Source of the DNA: Alcaligenaceae bacterium
Lineage (GTDB): Bacteria > Pseudomonadota > Gammaproteobacteria > Burkholderiales > Burkholderiaceae_B
Assembly: GCA_947379755.1 (NCBI GenBank)
Contig: CANCOC010000020.1
Span: forward strand, 1 to 43,918
Reading direction: 5' to 3'
Length of the DNA: 43,918 nt
Every line of letters starts with the position of its first letter. Positions within the stretch are counted from its first letter, which is position 1. Below the pieces are notes generated by a model. It did not search any database. It was not told the DNA's origin and saw nothing but the letters and a program-made list of their open reading frames with translations. The position numbers and the translations under genes were made by a program. Below are positions 1 through 7,459 of the stretch, piece after piece.

Positions 1-22
1 TCGATTCCGCCCCGGGCCACCA
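1..22 (+). tRNA. 3' end of a tRNA gene, probably tRNA-Phe, cut by the window edge
   Basis: The first bases read as T-loop and 3' T-stem, a seven-base acceptor strand CCGGGCC (12-18), discriminator A19 and encoded CCA (20-22). The Phe assignment is inferred: a related fragment near 3503 also keeps a TGAAAAT anticodon-loop-like stretch. The 5' part lies outside the window, so it cannot be seen whether this copy is intact. A terminator follows at once, as expected for a working tRNA gene. Confidence 0.7.
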
Positions 23-31
23 AGTAACACC

Positions 32-56
32 AAAACCACCTTCTGGTGGTTTTTTC
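32..56 (+). terminator. Rho-independent terminator after the tRNA
   Basis: AAAACCACC (32-40) pairs with GGTGGTTTT (45-53) across a four-base TTCT loop and runs into a T tract. It sits ten bases after the tRNA CCA end, so it most likely ends the tRNA transcript. Confidence 0.8.
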
Positions 57-98
57 ATTTTCTGATTAAAATCTAGAGAATATCTTCAGGATCGGTAA

Positions 99-485
99 AT
101 GAGCGAACAAAACATCACTGCTTCACTTAAGGCCGCCGTAATTGGATGGGCGTTTATGGGATTGTTTGGGATTCCTCTGGCTGTGTATTTTGATTTACTG
201 GAGGGTTGGCGCTGGCCACCCTACAACGCTATTTATGATCAGATGATTGTGAGCATCTATTTCGCCGTTGGAATTTGTTCGGCAATGGCAATTAAAAATC
301 CAATGAAACATACGAGCTTTTTATGGTTTTTGGCGATATCAAGTTTCACGCACGGCGGAGTGATGCTTTATCACGTCGCACAAAACCCACATCACATAGG
401 TCATCTAATTGGAGATGTTTGGATTTTGGCGGGCGGGCTTTCATTGGCAATTCCACTATGGCGACTTAGAAAGTATGAGGATTGA
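99..485 (+). CDS. Small integral membrane protein, 128 aa, DUF6632-like
   Basis: The protein has four likely transmembrane segments (about 10-32, 48-66, 72-92, 103-122) with charged loops, no signal peptide and no catalytic motif. The layout recalls the DUF6632 group of four-helix proteins, but that name is from memory of the pattern. It is the only gene between the tRNA 3' end at 1-22 and the repeated tRNA 3' end at 502-525. Its last codons and TGA stop (483-485) fall inside sequence that looks tRNA-derived. The role is unknown; the position suggests cargo of a small inserted cassette. Confidence 0.7.
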   Translation: MSEQNITASLKAAVIGWAFMGLFGIPLAVYFDLLEGWRWPPYNAIYDQMIVSIYFAVGICSAMAIKNPMKHTSFLWFLAISSFTHGGVMLYHVAQNPHHIGHLIGDVWILAGGLSLAIPLWRLRKYED

Positions 486-525
486 CATCCTCGGCCCTGG
501 TTCGATTCCGCCCCGGGCCACCAAG
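475..525 (+). repeat. Second copy of the tRNA-Phe 3' half, att-like direct repeat
   Basis: Bases 502-525 are identical over 24 nt to bases 1-24 and include T-loop, acceptor strand, CCA and the two following bases. Further 5', GAGGATTGACATCCTC (477-492) resembles a tRNA-Phe anticodon arm with a lost base. The T-stem 5' strand (CCTGG) no longer pairs fully with CCGCC. This is therefore a decayed tRNA 3' half, not a working tRNA. Direct repeats of tRNA 3' ends are typical of integrase attachment sites. Confidence 0.7.
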
Positions 526-531
526 AAACTG

Positions 532-561
532 AATAGTCCACTGTTGGGCTATTTTCTTTTT
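532..561 (+). terminator. Terminator following the second tRNA 3' end
   Basis: AATAGTCC (532-539) pairs with GGGCTATT (546-553) with one G-T wobble, a six-base loop and a T-rich tail. A terminator directly behind this copy too suggests that this, or the copy at 1-22, was the original downstream flank of the tRNA gene before duplication. Confidence 0.7.
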
Positions 562-575
562 TGGGCTTGGCAGGA

Positions 576-1046
576 TTATGTGCCATCCTGTAACCTGTCT
601 CGAGCAGACTCACGCTTTCCGTGAGCCGTTTCCAAAATGCCTGCCTTACCTAAGCCAAACGGCGGCATATTAGCATAGACATTTTCATAAGTGCCTGGGG
701 CAACCGAGTAAGTTTCGTGCCAAATACCTACTGATCCATCAGTACCAACAGATCGATTAAAGTTTTTCCAAGCGGGGAGATGTTCAGCGTCTTTGCTTTT
801 GGCATAGGTCATTAATTGATCCATTGAGCGCCAATACTGAACAACTATGATCGTCCTGGAAAACCACATTTCGTGATGAAGAAATCCGAGCTCAGGTTTT
901 GTATATAACTCTTTGAGCATTCTAGGCATGGCCAAAACTACAGGTAACCATTTATGAATTTTCCACAATTGGTTAAATCGCATTCCAATTAAAAAGACAA
1001 CAAACTCACCGTCTAGGTGAGCACACATTCTTTCTTTATTAATCAT
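576..1046 (-). CDS. DUF4188 family protein (monooxygenase-like fold)
   Basis: A soluble 156-residue protein without signal peptide. Its pattern (basic N-terminus, VVFLIGMRFN near the start, central FSRTIIVVQYWRS, then SKDAEHLPAWKNFN and GIWHETY) matches the DUF4188 family, related to dimeric alpha/beta-barrel monooxygenases and aldoxime-metabolising proteins. The substrate is unknown. ATG at 1046 is preferred over the in-frame ATG at 1061 because GAGGA lies about nine bases upstream. It lies inside the segment between the second and third tRNA fragments, in the same orientation as the SbtA gene. Confidence 0.75.
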   Translation of the reverse strand: MINKERMCAHLDGEFVVFLIGMRFNQLWKIHKWLPVVLAMPRMLKELYTKPELGFLHHEMWFSRTIIVVQYWRSMDQLMTYAKSKDAEHLPAWKNFNRSVGTDGSVGIWHETYSVAPGTYENVYANMPPFGLGKAGILETAHGKRESARDRLQDGT

Positions 1047-1070
1047 TGGAATATTCCTCAATAAGATGAC

Positions 1071-1259
1071 TCATTCTACTGACAGGCCGCTTAAAAGCGT
1101 TTGATCTACTTCAGCAAGTGCACAAAGTCGCCTTGCCAATAAGCCTAGCTCGAGACCGCATTGATGAAGTTGCACAGATCTTGCAATATGCTTACCCATG
1201 CCTAAAAGCAGAGAATAGTTGAGAAAACCACCCATGCCTATCCAAACTTCGCGCGGCAT
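1071..1259 (-). other. Possible gene remnant, unrecognised
   Basis: An open frame of about 62 codons ends 25 bases before the DUF4188 start. It stays open a further ten codons upstream of its first ATG before meeting a stop. The residues (a glycine-rich GMGGFLNY patch, then LGLLARRLCALAEV) look protein-like, but I recognise no family. It may be the 3' end of a decayed gene or chance. The rest of the 1047-1426 gap holds no other supported gene. Confidence 0.2.
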
Positions 1260-1426
1260 GGCATGTGGCGTTACAAGTAAGTTCCGTGCGTCTTAACAAC
1301 TCAGCAAAACTATTTTTTTGTTTGCACTGATGCCACCTAACGTCCCTTTGCCAAATTGAATCAGCAGACTTATTTTTGATACAGATTAAGGCTTTAGCTG
1401 ATTTGACATGCTGTATATGCAATCCA

Positions 1427-2386
1427 TTAATAAAAATATCTAGCGATCGCAATATAGATTGGGATGCCTAAAATAATGTTCAAGGGGAAAGTAACGCCTA
1501 ACGACATTCCCATATAAAGTGCAGGATTCACCTCGGGCATGGCGTGGCGCAGAACTGCTGGCACAGCAATATAAGAAGCACTCGCCGCGAGAGTCATTAA
1601 TAAAATCGTATCGCCAAGCGGCACATGAAATAAATGGCATAAGCCAAGAGCAATCAGGGCGTGAGAGGGCGGTGCTATGAAAGCGTATGCCACCGTGATG
1701 GGAGGTTTTCCTTTGAGCGCACCGATGCTTCTAGCGGCAACCAGTCCCATGTCTAACAAAAAGAATGCTAACAAGCCTTTGAATAGGTCAATAGAAAATG
1801 GTGCCATTACTTTTTGACCTGAATCACCAGATATCAAACCAACTATCAATGATCCTAATAAGAGAAGCTGTCCACCATCGGTAAAAGATTCATGAAGCAC
1901 TTTGCCTAATGAAGTGTGGGGGGTTGTAGTGCCTAAGCGTTGCTGCCGAATACGATTGGCAAGAACAATCGCAATGATGATGGCAGGTGATTCCATGAGT
2001 GCCATTGCCGCGGCCATATATCCGCCATAGCTAATGCCGCTTTGATCCAGCACCTGTGTAGTGGTAATAAAAGTGACCGCACTAATAGACCCGTAGGTGG
2101 CGGCCACTGCAGCGGCATCAAGTTTGTCTAGCTTGTGTTTTAGAAGGTTGTAGCCCAGCAGTGGAATAGCGATTGCCAGGGTGATGGCGAGCCCAAGGCT
2201 AATGGCAATCTCCGGAGTAAACCCCGATTTGTTCAGAGCAAATCCCCCTTTTAATCCTAGTGCCATGAGCAGGTATAACGAAAGAAAGCGAGAGATGGAC
2301 TGGGGAATCTCTAAATTGGATTTAACCAAACCAGCGAAGATGCCGAAGATGAAAAACAAAATGGAGGGATCTAATAGATTTGTCAT
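1427..2386 (-). CDS. sbtA: SbtA-type sodium-dependent bicarbonate permease
   Basis: A 319-residue membrane protein with about ten hydrophobic helices in two halves, matching the Sbt_1 family (Na+/HCO3- symporters of cyanobacteria, also found in many heterotrophs). Family-like stretches are FFIFGIFAGL near the N-terminus, LMALGLKGGFAL, the GSISAVTFIT region of the first half and ASASYIAVPAVLRHAMPE in the second. A strong AAGGAAAA ribosome site precedes ATG 2386. It is divergent from a LysR regulator 83 bases away. The PII-like partner gene sbtB is not seen beside it. Bicarbonate is the expected substrate by family; other anions are possible. Confidence 0.88.
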   Translation of the reverse strand: MTNLLDPSILFFIFGIFAGLVKSNLEIPQSISRFLSLYLLMALGLKGGFALNKSGFTPEIAISLGLAITLAIAIPLLGYNLLKHKLDKLDAAAVAATYGSISAVTFITTTQVLDQSGISYGGYMAAAMALMESPAIIIAIVLANRIRQQRLGTTTPHTSLGKVLHESFTDGGQLLLLGSLIVGLISGDSGQKVMAPFSIDLFKGLLAFFLLDMGLVAARSIGALKGKPPITVAYAFIAPPSHALIALGLCHLFHVPLGDTILLMTLAASASYIAVPAVLRHAMPEVNPALYMGMSLGVTFPLNIILGIPIYIAIARYFY

Positions 2387-2441
2387 AAATTTTCCTTTGA
2401 AGTGATTCTAGGAAAATAAATGTATAAAGTAAAATTGATAA

Positions 2442-2471
2442 TTAAATAGTTTTATATAGGTAAAAACCTAT
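2442..2471. promoter_or_regulatory. Divergent sbtA-lysR control region with LysR-type box and inverted repeat
   Basis: The 83-bp intergenic stretch is very AT-rich. TTA-N7-TTA at 2442-2454 fits the TNA-N7-TNA core bound by CbbR/CmpR-type LysR proteins. A perfect inverted repeat ATAGGT-AAAA-ACCTAT (2456-2471) overlaps the ribosome-binding region and start codon of the regulator. Both sites are seen in the sequence; binding is inferred. Confidence 0.4.
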
Positions 2472-3366
2472 GAACATTACCTTCAGACAATTACGCCTTT
2501 TCATAGCCTTGGCCGAGACTGGAAGCGTTAGTGCGGCGGCACGCATGATTCATGTCACACAACCGACTGCCTCCATGGGATTAAAGGAAATATCAGATGC
2601 TATCGGGGTGCCGCTTTATGAAGTAGTAGCTAGAAAAGTTCATTTAACGCAGATGGGTCATGAGCTGGCCAAAACAGCCAGAGCGATTTCAGGCGAATGG
2701 GAAGCCTTTGAGCAACAAGTTCATGGTGTCAAAGGTTTAACGCAAGGCAAATTAAAAGTCGCTGTAGTGAGTACAGCCAAATATTTCATCCCCAGAATCT
2801 TGGGAACTTTTTGTGCGAAGTATCCGCAAATAGATATTTCTTTGGAAGTGCTCAATCGGGATGGTGTCGTCAGACGACTCGAAGAAAACCTTGATGATTT
2901 GTACATCATGTCTCAGCCGCCATTAAACATAGAAATTAATGATGAGACCTTTATGCCCAATCCCTTGCTGTTGGTGGCTCCAAAGAACCATGCGTTTGCG
3001 AAGAAAAAGGAGGTAGATCTTGCTTCATTAAAGGGTGAGAAATTTATTTTTAGAGAAAAAGGCTCGGGAACGAGAATGGCAACAGATGCTCACTTTAAGA
3101 AGCTTAAGTTCAAGCCAGATGTAAGGCTGGAGCTGGGGAGTAATGAGGCGATTAAACAGGCAGTTATTGGTGGTTTAGGTCTAGCTGTTCTTTCCCAATA
3201 TTCGCTAGGTGACAGGCCAGATCAAGAAGATATCGCCATTTTGAGATGTAAGGAGTTTCCAATTAAATCTAGTTGGCACATTGTGGCTCCCAAAGGTAAG
3301 AAGCTATCACCAATAGCAACGATATTCAAAAAACACTTGTCCCAGCAGGCCAAGGGATGGGGATAA
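2470..3366 (+). CDS. LysR-family regulator, CbbR/CmpR-like
   Basis: 298 residues: an N-terminal winged helix-turn-helix (about 4-62, with GSVSAAARMIHVTQPTASMG) and a periplasmic-binding-like effector domain (about 90-293). The FFREKGSGTR-like patch (here FIFREKGSGTR) and the NEAIKQAVIGGLGLAVLS region are characteristic of the CbbR/CmpR/NdhR group that senses carbon metabolites. Divergence from sbtA makes that gene the likely target; in cyanobacteria, related regulators control bicarbonate transporters. A weak AGG is the only ribosome site, and the start codon lies in an inverted repeat, so expression may be limited by autoregulation. Confidence 0.85.
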   Translation: MNITFRQLRLFIALAETGSVSAAARMIHVTQPTASMGLKEISDAIGVPLYEVVARKVHLTQMGHELAKTARAISGEWEAFEQQVHGVKGLTQGKLKVAVVSTAKYFIPRILGTFCAKYPQIDISLEVLNRDGVVRRLEENLDDLYIMSQPPLNIEINDETFMPNPLLLVAPKNHAFAKKKEVDLASLKGEKFIFREKGSGTRMATDAHFKKLKFKPDVRLELGSNEAIKQAVIGGLGLAVLSQYSLGDRPDQEDIAILRCKEFPIKSSWHIVAPKGKKLSPIATIFKKHLSQQAKGWG

Positions 3367-3502
3367 GAATGTCGTTCTAAAAGACCTTTACAGACACTAC
3401 GGTGGCTGACTGGCACAAGCACAAGCACACATAATTTTAGTCAAATCGGAACTGATGGCTCTCGCCCTTGAAATCAAAGTGAACGCGGTCTATCGAAGCT
3501 TA

Positions 3503-3548
3503 TTTGAAAATTCTTGTGCCGGTGGTTCGATTCCGCCTTAGGCCACCA
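3503..3548 (+). repeat. Third tRNA-Phe-like 3' half, degenerate
   Basis: TTGAAAATTCTTGTG resembles the tRNA-Phe anticodon loop and 3' stem (GAA anticodon). It is followed by a well-paired T arm (GGTGG / CCGCC around TTCGATT) and an acceptor strand TTAGGCC with ACCA. The acceptor differs from CCGGGCC in the other two copies. No matching 5' half is found upstream: the required GGCCTAA is absent around 3473 and the anticodon stem does not pair. It is a remnant, not a functional tRNA, and marks the right edge of the segment that carries sbtA. Confidence 0.65.
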
Positions 3549-3590
3549 GTTACTAACGGCCAATCCGCCAATACTGCTACTATCGCGCAC

Positions 3591-4193
3591 ATGGGATATA
3601 CCTTCGTCTCCGCCACAATACTCTTGTTGCTGATCACTGATCCGATCGGCAATATCCCCATTTTTATTAATAGTTTGCGCAGCGTCCCTGCGCACAGACG
3701 CGTTCGCATTATTTTGCGAGAAGTCTTTATTGCATTCTGCTTGCTGTTGACTTTCATGTTCATAGGCAAGCAGTTTCTCGAGCTTGTTAATCTAAGTGAT
3801 CTATCCTTGCAAATTGCAGGCGCGGTTGTCTTGTTTTTAATCGCCTTACGTATGATTTTTCCTTCTGAGCAAAGAGACACTGCAGCTCTATCACCAGAGG
3901 ATGAGCCCTTCATCGTTCCGCTTGCCATTCCTGCACTGGCAGGCCCTTCTGCGATGGCGACGGTGATGCTTTTAGTGAGTCAGGCCCCTGATCGTCGACT
4001 TGAGTGGGTCATGGCACTGCTGGTGACCATGATTGTGTGTGCAGTTGTGCTGGTGCTTGCGGACCGCATTCAACGAATACTAGGCGATCGGGTTGTGATG
4101 GCTATTGAAAGGTTGATGGGGTTGCTTCTTGTCGCTATTGCGGTAGAGATGTTTTTGCGAGGAATAAAAACTTTTGCTGGTCAAATTGGTTAG
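3591..4193 (+). CDS. MarC family integral membrane protein
   Basis: A 200-residue protein with six transmembrane helices. The hallmark pattern is LLLITDPIGNIPIF near the start and IPALAGPSAMATVMLL in the middle, defining the MarC/YhgN family. The substrate is not established; the old link to multiple antibiotic resistance was withdrawn in E. coli. ATG 3591 is chosen because the frame upstream of it encodes no family sequence and runs into the tRNA remnant ending at 3548. The promoter must therefore lie in or near that remnant, only about 40 bases upstream. It is transcribed alone. Confidence 0.88.
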   Translation: MGYTFVSATILLLLITDPIGNIPIFINSLRSVPAHRRVRIILREVFIAFCLLLTFMFIGKQFLELVNLSDLSLQIAGAVVLFLIALRMIFPSEQRDTAALSPEDEPFIVPLAIPALAGPSAMATVMLLVSQAPDRRLEWVMALLVTMIVCAVVLVLADRIQRILGDRVVMAIERLMGLLLVAIAVEMFLRGIKTFAGQIG

Positions 4194-4295
4194 GCATGGA
4201 TGCTACATACCTTGCGCAAATCCTGCCCTTCTGCAACAGATACAGCCGCAGCATCGAAACAATCTATTGCCTGCTTTATAGAATTGGAGCACTTG

Positions 4296-5258
4296 CTATT
4301 TACCTAGTTTGCGTTCCAGCATACCTTCTCGCAGCGTTCGCATGAACGCCTTGACGGCAGAGGACACCTCGCGTCCTTTGCGCGAGAGCATTCCGAGCTT
4401 GGCCATGGTCATCGGAAGTTTGACTGGAAGAATCCCAAGCATGCCATAGTTGGCGTAATGCTGCGCCACATCCAGAGGTATTACCGAAATCATGTCGGTG
4501 GATTCAAGTAAAGTGGTGGTGGCCAAGATTGAAGAAGTTTCTACGATGTCTGGTGGTGACATCAGGCTCGCCTCCTGCAATGCCTGTTCTATACGCCTTC
4601 GCATTGGGCTCCCCGTAGGATGCAGAATCCATGTTTCAGTCACGAGGTCCTTGATCCTGAGCATGGGTCTGTCAAAAAGTGGATGGCCCGGTCGGGCAAC
4701 AACAGCCATGGGCTCTCCCTCCATCGCTTCGATTTCCAGCTCATCACCTTGAAACTGGTCTGGTAATCGCCCTAGCACCACGTCCAAGTCGCCGCGAAGC
4801 AATGCAGGGATGAGCATGTCACTCGTATCAACGTGCAAGGTCATGCGTACTTTTGGATATTCGTTCTTAAATCGTGCAAGTGCGCTCGTGAGAATCACCG
4901 GCATAGCACCCATGACGGAACCAATGTGCACCAAACCCGCCTGGCCCTTGGAGATTGCCTCGATCTCTTCGCCCGCATGTTCAAAATCATGCAGCACACC
5001 GCGAGCGTAGCGGATCATGACCTCACCAAACGCAGTGGGCTCCATGCCCCGCGGACGGCGTTCGAACAGCGGCACTCCCAGGCCCTCCTCCAACTGTTTA
5101 AGAAGTGCAGTGGCTGCCGGCTGCGTCGTATGAATAGCCGCCGCGGCCTTGTGCAGATTTCGATGCTGGTCGAGTGCATTGAGCAGCATGATTTGTCGGC
5201 TCTTGATGCGGAGTCGATGGAACAGGTTGGATGGCGGGGTCGCGGGTGACTGATCCAT
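4296..5258 (-). CDS. LysR-family transcriptional regulator (GbpR-like)
   Basis: 320 residues with an N-terminal helix-turn-helix (about 18-78, AAAAIHTTQPAATALLKQLE) and a C-terminal effector-binding domain (about 105-310). The sequence is closest in style to GbpR/CynR-like regulators near Bug receptors. It is divergent from the tctC-type gene across 100 bases that hold an inverted repeat, so it likely controls that receptor. No clear ribosome site is visible before ATG 5258. The ligand is unknown; a small organic acid is a reasonable guess from the neighbour. Confidence 0.85.
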   Translation of the reverse strand: MDQSPATPPSNLFHRLRIKSRQIMLLNALDQHRNLHKAAAAIHTTQPAATALLKQLEEGLGVPLFERRPRGMEPTAFGEVMIRYARGVLHDFEHAGEEIEAISKGQAGLVHIGSVMGAMPVILTSALARFKNEYPKVRMTLHVDTSDMLIPALLRGDLDVVLGRLPDQFQGDELEIEAMEGEPMAVVARPGHPLFDRPMLRIKDLVTETWILHPTGSPMRRRIEQALQEASLMSPPDIVETSSILATTTLLESTDMISVIPLDVAQHYANYGMLGILPVKLPMTMAKLGMLSRKGREVSSAVKAFMRTLREGMLERKLGK

Positions 5259-5281
5259 TAATGATATAAAAAATAGTATCG

Positions 5282-5309
5282 ATCAATCATAATATACGAT
5301 TGGATTGAT
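5282..5309. promoter_or_regulatory. Candidate LysR operator between the divergent pair
   Basis: ATCAATC (5282-5288) and GATTGAT (5303-5309) form a perfect 7-bp inverted repeat with a 14-base AT-rich spacer midway between the two genes. Spacing and dyad symmetry fit a LysR recognition site; binding is inferred. Confidence 0.45.
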
Positions 5310-5358
5310 ATCGGTCTCAACCCTAAGCTTGGAATCAACACTAAAAACGGGAGACAAT

Positions 5359-6318
5359 ATGCAATCATTTACTCGACGTGCACTTTTGAGCGCCGCCTTC
5401 TGCGCTCTGGCAACATCCGCGTCTGTATACGCACAGACCTTTCCAAACAAACCGATCGAACTGGTCGTGCCGTATCCGGCTGGCGGAGGAACAGATGTGC
5501 TTGCGCGTGCGTTCTCCGTTGCTGCAGCCAAGCATTTTTCTCAACCTCTCATCGTGGTCAACAAACCAGGTGCCGCCGGTGCCATCGGTTGGGCCGAAGT
5601 ACTGAACGGCAAGGAGCCTGGCTACAAAGTAGCTCTTCTGGCCACAGATTTAATGGTTCAGCCCAATATGGGCTATACAAAAATTACATACCAGGACTTC
5701 ACGCCGATCGCTCGTCTGAACTATGACCCGGCTGCGATCACTGTGCGTGCAGATGCTCCCTGGAAGACGGTCGACGAATTTCTCGCAGCAGCCAAATCTG
5801 GTGAATTCCGGATCGGCAATGGTGGAAATGGCTCTACCTGGCACCTTGCCGCTGCCGCGGTTGAAGAAAAAACAGGTGCGAAGTTTAATCACATTCCGTT
5901 TTCAGGTGCCAACCCTGCTGCGCTCTCGCTCCTGGGCGGACACATCGAGGCAATCACGGTCAGCGCAGCAGAAGTATCAAACTACGTCGCAGCTGGCAAG
6001 CTGCGCGTGCTCGCGGTGATGTCAGATGCGCGCATCAAGGGTTTCGAGGACGTTCCTACCTTGAAGGAACGTGGTCTGGATATCGAGGTTGGCACTTGGC
6101 GAGGACTGGCTGTGCCCAAGGGGACGCCTCAGGAGACCGTTGCGATTCTGCGTGCGGCCACTGCGAAGACAATGCAAGAGCCTAGCATTCGTGAAACACT
6201 TGATAAGCAGAACATGGGATACGCCTATGCGGACGGTGACGCGTTTGGCGCGGCCATGGCAAAAGACAATGCCTTCTTTGCCGACTTGATTCATAAGCTG
6301 GATCTGAAAGGAAAATAA
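5359..6318 (+). CDS. Bug/TctC family periplasmic solute-binding receptor
   Basis: A 319-residue exported protein. The signal peptide has an RR-containing basic start and cleavage expected after residue 25 (VYA|QTF). The family motif PNKPIELVVPYPAGGGTD follows at once, then the GAAGAIG region and FSGANPAALSLLGGHIEA. These receptors bind carboxylates or related small molecules and normally feed a TctAB membrane pair. No tctA or tctB is nearby, as for most of the expanded Bug families of Bordetella and Cupriavidus. ATG 5359 with GGAG five bases upstream is preferred over an earlier in-frame start at 5305. The ligand cannot be told from sequence. Confidence 0.88.
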   Translation: MQSFTRRALLSAAFCALATSASVYAQTFPNKPIELVVPYPAGGGTDVLARAFSVAAAKHFSQPLIVVNKPGAAGAIGWAEVLNGKEPGYKVALLATDLMVQPNMGYTKITYQDFTPIARLNYDPAAITVRADAPWKTVDEFLAAAKSGEFRIGNGGNGSTWHLAAAAVEEKTGAKFNHIPFSGANPAALSLLGGHIEAITVSAAEVSNYVAAGKLRVLAVMSDARIKGFEDVPTLKERGLDIEVGTWRGLAVPKGTPQETVAILRAATAKTMQEPSIRETLDKQNMGYAYADGDAFGAAMAKDNAFFADLIHKLDLKGK

Positions 6319-6407
6319 TCAAACGCCACTGCTCGCGGGCCTATCACGCAGAATTAGGCGTCCTCTGGCTCTGATCGATTCAGTCCTGGGTCACCATCTC
6401 ACTTCCT

Positions 6408-6443
6408 AAAAACCCTGGCATCTATTTTCTAGGGTTTTTATTT
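6408..6443 (+). terminator. Terminator after the Bug receptor gene
   Basis: AAAAACCCT (6408-6416) pairs with AGGGTTTTT (6431-6439) across a 14-base loop. The T run makes it a likely intrinsic terminator about 90 bases past the receptor stop codon. Confidence 0.65.
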
Positions 6444-6512
6444 GTGATGCGTGAACTGAATCACTCTATTGAGATGTTGCCAAGATTAGTTCAGACGCCT
6501 AGCATTAGGGGT

Positions 6513-6749
6513 ATGCCAAAAAATTACCGCGTAACCAAGAGCATCGACAATCAAGAACAAAATCGCTGTGTCGATATTATTCAAGATCTGAATGGCGGAT
6601 TTCGCTTTCAAGAGTGGCGTCGCGAACCTGAAGATATAAGTGGCTGGTTTTTGATGTTAGATAGTTCACCCAAAACCTTTGTTTCTGAGACTGACGCTAT
6701 TAGCGTGGCTAAACAAACCGTTATTTGGTTCAATGACCTGAACACCTAG
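6513..6749 (+). CDS. Conserved-looking small hypothetical protein
   Basis: About 78 residues, soluble, rich in charged and aromatic residues (RFQEWRREPEDISGWFLM), without signal peptide or membrane segment. The final part (SETDAISVAKQTVIWF) looks helical. I do not recognise a family. The frame is open from 6444, but its first codons overlap the preceding terminator, so a start at 6474 or 6513 is more likely. Neither has a convincing ribosome site. Confidence 0.5.
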   Translation: MPKNYRVTKSIDNQEQNRCVDIIQDLNGGFRFQEWRREPEDISGWFLMLDSSPKTFVSETDAISVAKQTVIWFNDLNT

Positions 6750-6820
6750 CGTCTAGTCATAGGACGCTTGCTGGAATCACAAGTGTCGTATTGCAAGAAC
6801 CTTCAGGCTCATTAACCAGT

Positions 6821-7264
6821 TCATATCTCGATTGAAAAACTGAACCCGTGCCGCTGAAATCCTAACGACTCGTAAAAAGCGTGCGCACGCTCTCGTTTTT
6901 GATTAGACGACAGCACCAGCTTGTAGCAACCAGCCTCGCGCGCCAGTGCCATGGCATGAGTCATCATGTCCCGACCGATACCTTGGGATTGGTGAGTGTC
7001 GCTGACCACTACATCTTCGACTATGGCCGAAGATGACCCTTGGTGGGCCAGGTTGTGCATAATGAGTAAGGCGAATGTGCCTAGTATTGTCTGGCCGTCA
7101 CACGCTACAAACAAACGATAGTTTGGATAATGGCTGAACTGTGCGAACAGTTGCTCAGCTTTTGCGATTGACAACACGTTTCCGTTGTCAATCGCAGGTT
7201 GAGCATGCAGCTTGAGCACCCCGGGCAAATCTGTAACCACGGCTTGGCGAATCATTAACTTCAT
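6821..7264 (-). CDS. GNAT family N-acetyltransferase
   Basis: 147 residues covering one GNAT domain. The acetyl-CoA pyrophosphate loop is QSQGIGRDMM (about 93-102), preceded by the strand SAIVEDVVVS and followed by the YESLGF helix-strand near the C-terminus. The acyl acceptor is unknown. An alternative start three codons in is possible; neither has a clear Shine-Dalgarno site. The gene is divergent from the esterase gene at 7460, with 195 bases between the two starts. Confidence 0.88.
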   Translation of the reverse strand: MKLMIRQAVVTDLPGVLKLHAQPAIDNGNVLSIAKAEQLFAQFSHYPNYRLFVACDGQTILGTFALLIMHNLAHQGSSSAIVEDVVVSDTHQSQGIGRDMMTHAMALAREAGCYKLVLSSNQKRERAHAFYESLGFQRHGFSFSIEI

Positions 7265-7459
7265 TTAATGCCCTTAGGCAGCGGAGTAATCGATCTCAGC
7301 ATCATAAGAAATAAAAATGTAAATATGATGACAACAGCACTAAAGCGCCGATATTTCACCTGCGAGATGACTTGGTTAAAAATCAACCTCTTGATATGCA
7401 AGTTTGCTATCAAAGGTATAGTTCGAAAAGCTTGTCCCTTAAGAATAAGAGCCAATGAA

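Noticed and set aside
3473..3548. A possible complete tRNA-Phe gene
   Set aside because: Only the 3' half fits. The anticodon stem does not pair and no 5' acceptor strand complementary to TTAGGCC is present.
3504..3590. Upstream extension of the MarC reading frame
   Set aside because: The extra residues are translated from the tRNA remnant and its flank and do not resemble the family.
4492..5249. Plus-strand open frames across the LysR gene at 4296-5258
   Set aside because: They are antisense shadows of a well-supported gene and show no family motifs.
7268..7459. Longer start for the carboxylesterase
   Set aside because: It would bury the signal peptide 64 residues inside the protein; the extension has no recognisable domain.
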